Positions 62,716 to 64,000 of a DNA stretch of 64,000 nt are shown here, in pieces. Origin of the DNA: Phycisphaerae bacterium (GTDB taxonomy: Bacteria > Planctomycetota > Phycisphaerae > UBA1845); assembly GCA_029260215.1 (NCBI GenBank), contig JAJDDQ010000066.1:1-64000 (forward strand), given 5' to 3'. The notes beneath the pieces are model-generated. The model did not search any database. It was not told the DNA's origin and saw only the letters and a program-made list of their open reading frames with translations. How positions within the stretch are numbered: position 1 is the first letter of the stretch; each line of letters starts with the position of its first letter. A program made the translations under genes and the position numbers.

Positions 62716-63459
62716 GTGGGAACCGTCATAAAAGCCAGTGGCGCCGGGAGGATCAAGAGAAACCTCCAAACCTTTGCGCTCAAGGATCACATGGCCGAGG
62801 CGCACCGCGTTATCGCCGATGCACACGGTCGCGCCGAAGAGTTGATGCAGGAAGCGCGAAAGGACGCCGAGCGAATGAAGCAGGATGCCCGTCGCCTTGG
62901 CTACACCAACGGATACGCCATGGGCTTGGACAAGGGCAGGGAAAAGGGGCACGAGGAGGCATTCAAAACCGCCAAGGCTAATTTCATCGAACAACAGCAA
63001 CCACTCATCGGTGCACTGCAAACCGTATCCGACACATTCGAGAGTCGCATCGACAACCTGATCGACCGCGCGCGACGCGACGTGCTCATCCTGGCGGTTG
63101 CCATCGCGGAGCGCGTGACGAAACGCGTCGGTATTCTCGACACCGATGCAGCCGCCGCAAACGCTGAGGCGGCTATTCGCTCCTGCGTCGGCGAGTCAGA
63201 CCTCGTGATACACGTCAATCCGCGCGACGCAGAGAACATGCGAATCTATGCGTCGAAAATCGTCGAGCAATTGGCGGGCAAGCGACACATACGCTTTGCC
63301 GAGGACGAGAACATCGAACCCGGCGGCGCGATTGTCGAGTCTGCCGCCACCCGCGTGGACGCCACGCTGGCCACCCAATTCAAACACGCAGCCGAGATTC
63401 TCCTCGGGCAGGGCGCTTTCGATGAAATGATCAACGGGATGGAGCGCACGCAGGAATGA
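62716..63459 (+). CDS. fliH: Flagellar assembly protein FliH
   Basis: A 247-residue regulator of the FliI export ATPase. An N-terminal region is followed by an Ala/Glu/Lys-rich coiled coil (about 30-100, GRAEELMQEARKDAERMKQD) and an Asp/Glu/Arg-rich C-terminal domain (DVLILAVAIAERVTKRVG ... HVNPRDAENM), the E-peptide/GSK pattern of FliH. Starts at GTG 62716; its stop overlaps the fliI start (ATGA). Confidence 0.88.
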   Translation: MGTVIKASGAGRIKRNLQTFALKDHMAEAHRVIADAHGRAEELMQEARKDAERMKQDARRLGYTNGYAMGLDKGREKGHEEAFKTAKANFIEQQQPLIGALQTVSDTFESRIDNLIDRARRDVLILAVAIAERVTKRVGILDTDAAAANAEAAIRSCVGESDLVIHVNPRDAENMRIYASKIVEQLAGKRHIRFAEDENIEPGGAIVESAATRVDATLATQFKHAAEILLGQGAFDEMINGMERTQE

Positions 63460-64000
63460 AAACGCTTTTCGACAAGCAAATTCAAATGCTCGATGCCGCA
63501 TCTCTTATGGCGATCACAGGTCGCGTCACCGATGTCGCGGGCTTGGTTGTTGCGGTGGAAGGTCTTCCGCTTCCCCTCGGAGCCGCCTGTACGATTCACC
63601 CGGCCCGCCGCCCCTGCGTCGAGGCGCAGGTCATCGGTTTCCGAGGGGATCGAACACTGCTTCTGCCTTTGAGCGACCCGCTGGGGACAGCCTCCGGTGA
63701 CAGTGTGACCAGCGCGCCGATGCTCAACACCGTCGCCGTTTCCGACGAAATGCTCGGGCGCGTTTTCAACGGACTAGGCAGGCCGATTGACGGCAAGGAA
63801 CCAATCAACGCCAAAGACGCTTACCCGATCTACAAATCCGCTCCGCCTGCTTTCTCACGGCGCGCGATCGAACAGCCGATCTCCACCGGTGTGCGTTCGA
63901 TCGATGCGATGCTGACCCTCGGCCTCGGTCAGCGCATCGGACTCTTTGCGGGCACTGGTGTCGGTAAGAGCGTCCTCATGGGCATGATTACCCGCAACAC
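63456..64000 (+). CDS. fliI: Flagellar export ATPase FliI (5' part, cut by window end)
   Basis: The first 181 codons of the F1-like ATPase that drives flagellar export. Visible are the N-terminal barrel (MAITGRVTDVAGLVVAVEG), GRVFNGLGRPIDG, the ISTGVRSIDAMLTLGLGQR segment and Walker A FAGTGVGKS. It starts at an ATG overlapping the fliH stop. The remainder of the gene lies beyond the window. Confidence 0.95.
   Translation, partial: MKTLFDKQIQMLDAASLMAITGRVTDVAGLVVAVEGLPLPLGAACTIHPARRPCVEAQVIGFRGDRTLLLPLSDPLGTASGDSVTSAPMLNTVAVSDEMLGRVFNGLGRPIDGKEPINAKDAYPIYKSAPPAFSRRAIEQPISTGVRSIDAMLTLGLGQRIGLFAGTGVGKSVLMGMITRN

Overview
The window is about 60% GC and densely coded, and it looks like a chromosomal segment of a planctomycete, probably Phycisphaerae-like (inference from content; no marker gene was placed on a tree). 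Reasons: a membrane protein with a CxxCGY...CPEC ribbon of the kind common in that group, many TPR and FG-GAP (ASPIC/UnbV-type) proteins, a divergent short sigma-70 factor, a dockerin-like/Ig-like secreted metalloprotease, a giant beta-repeat surface protein, Kdo synthesis (so a Gram-negative envelope), and a complete-looking flagellar basal-body operon.

Layout. 1-8.6 kb: the tail of an unidentified, possibly transposase, gene; a MacB-like permease; a sigma factor with a good terminator; then a leftward group (STN/N0-domain secreted protein, OPA-type organophosphate transporter coupled to an Ig-fold membrane protein, PMT-type glycosyltransferase with TPRs). 8.8-20.7 kb: one long rightward run joining signalling to a type IV pilus/type II secretion machine: histidine kinase, CheY-like receiver, HD-GYP phosphodiesterase, GAF plus degenerate GGDEF protein, STAS protein, PilB/GspE ATPase with an MshEN-type c-di-GMP-binding N-terminus, PilC/GspF, PilM, PilN, PilO, a PilP-like protein and a major pseudopilin, ending at a strong terminator. 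20.9-26.5 kb: a four-S1-domain protein, then a five-gene fatty-acid/polyketide-like set (FabZ-like, ACP with an insertion, FabZ-like, catalytically dead ketosynthase, intact ketosynthase). 26.5-29.1 kb: kdsB-pyrG behind a near-consensus promoter.

29.4-37.4 kb: SGNH hydrolase (leftward), tRNA-Pro(CGG) with its own promoter, two translationally coupled planctomycete-type membrane proteins, a 17-bp minisatellite next to a perfect palindrome, an ABC permease and an unusual ABC-ATPase/HlyD fusion. 37.7-50.3 kb: accessory surface and secreted proteins (1296-residue beta-repeat protein, Flp-type pilin, HEXXH protease with a structured leader region, a truncated fatty-acid hydroxylase, an FG-GAP lipoprotein and a TPR protein), then a serine hydrolase coupled to aconitase. 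53.3-64 kb: a TPR protein, a FlgN-like chaperone, an FlrB/FlrC-type two-component pair, a sigma-54 promoter and flgB-flgC-fliE-fliF-fliG-fliH-fliI (the last cut by the window edge).

The most interesting points are (1) the ketosynthase pair in which one partner has lost all three catalytic residues, like a chain-length factor, in a compact ACP/dehydratase cluster; (2) a contiguous c-di-GMP circuit (HD-GYP hydrolase, I-site-retaining dead GGDEF, MshEN ATPase) built into the pilus operon; (3) a -24/-12 promoter directly between a sigma-54 activator gene and the flagellar operon; and (4) the ABC ATPase fused to its own membrane-fusion protein. All calls are from reading the sequence; no database search was run.
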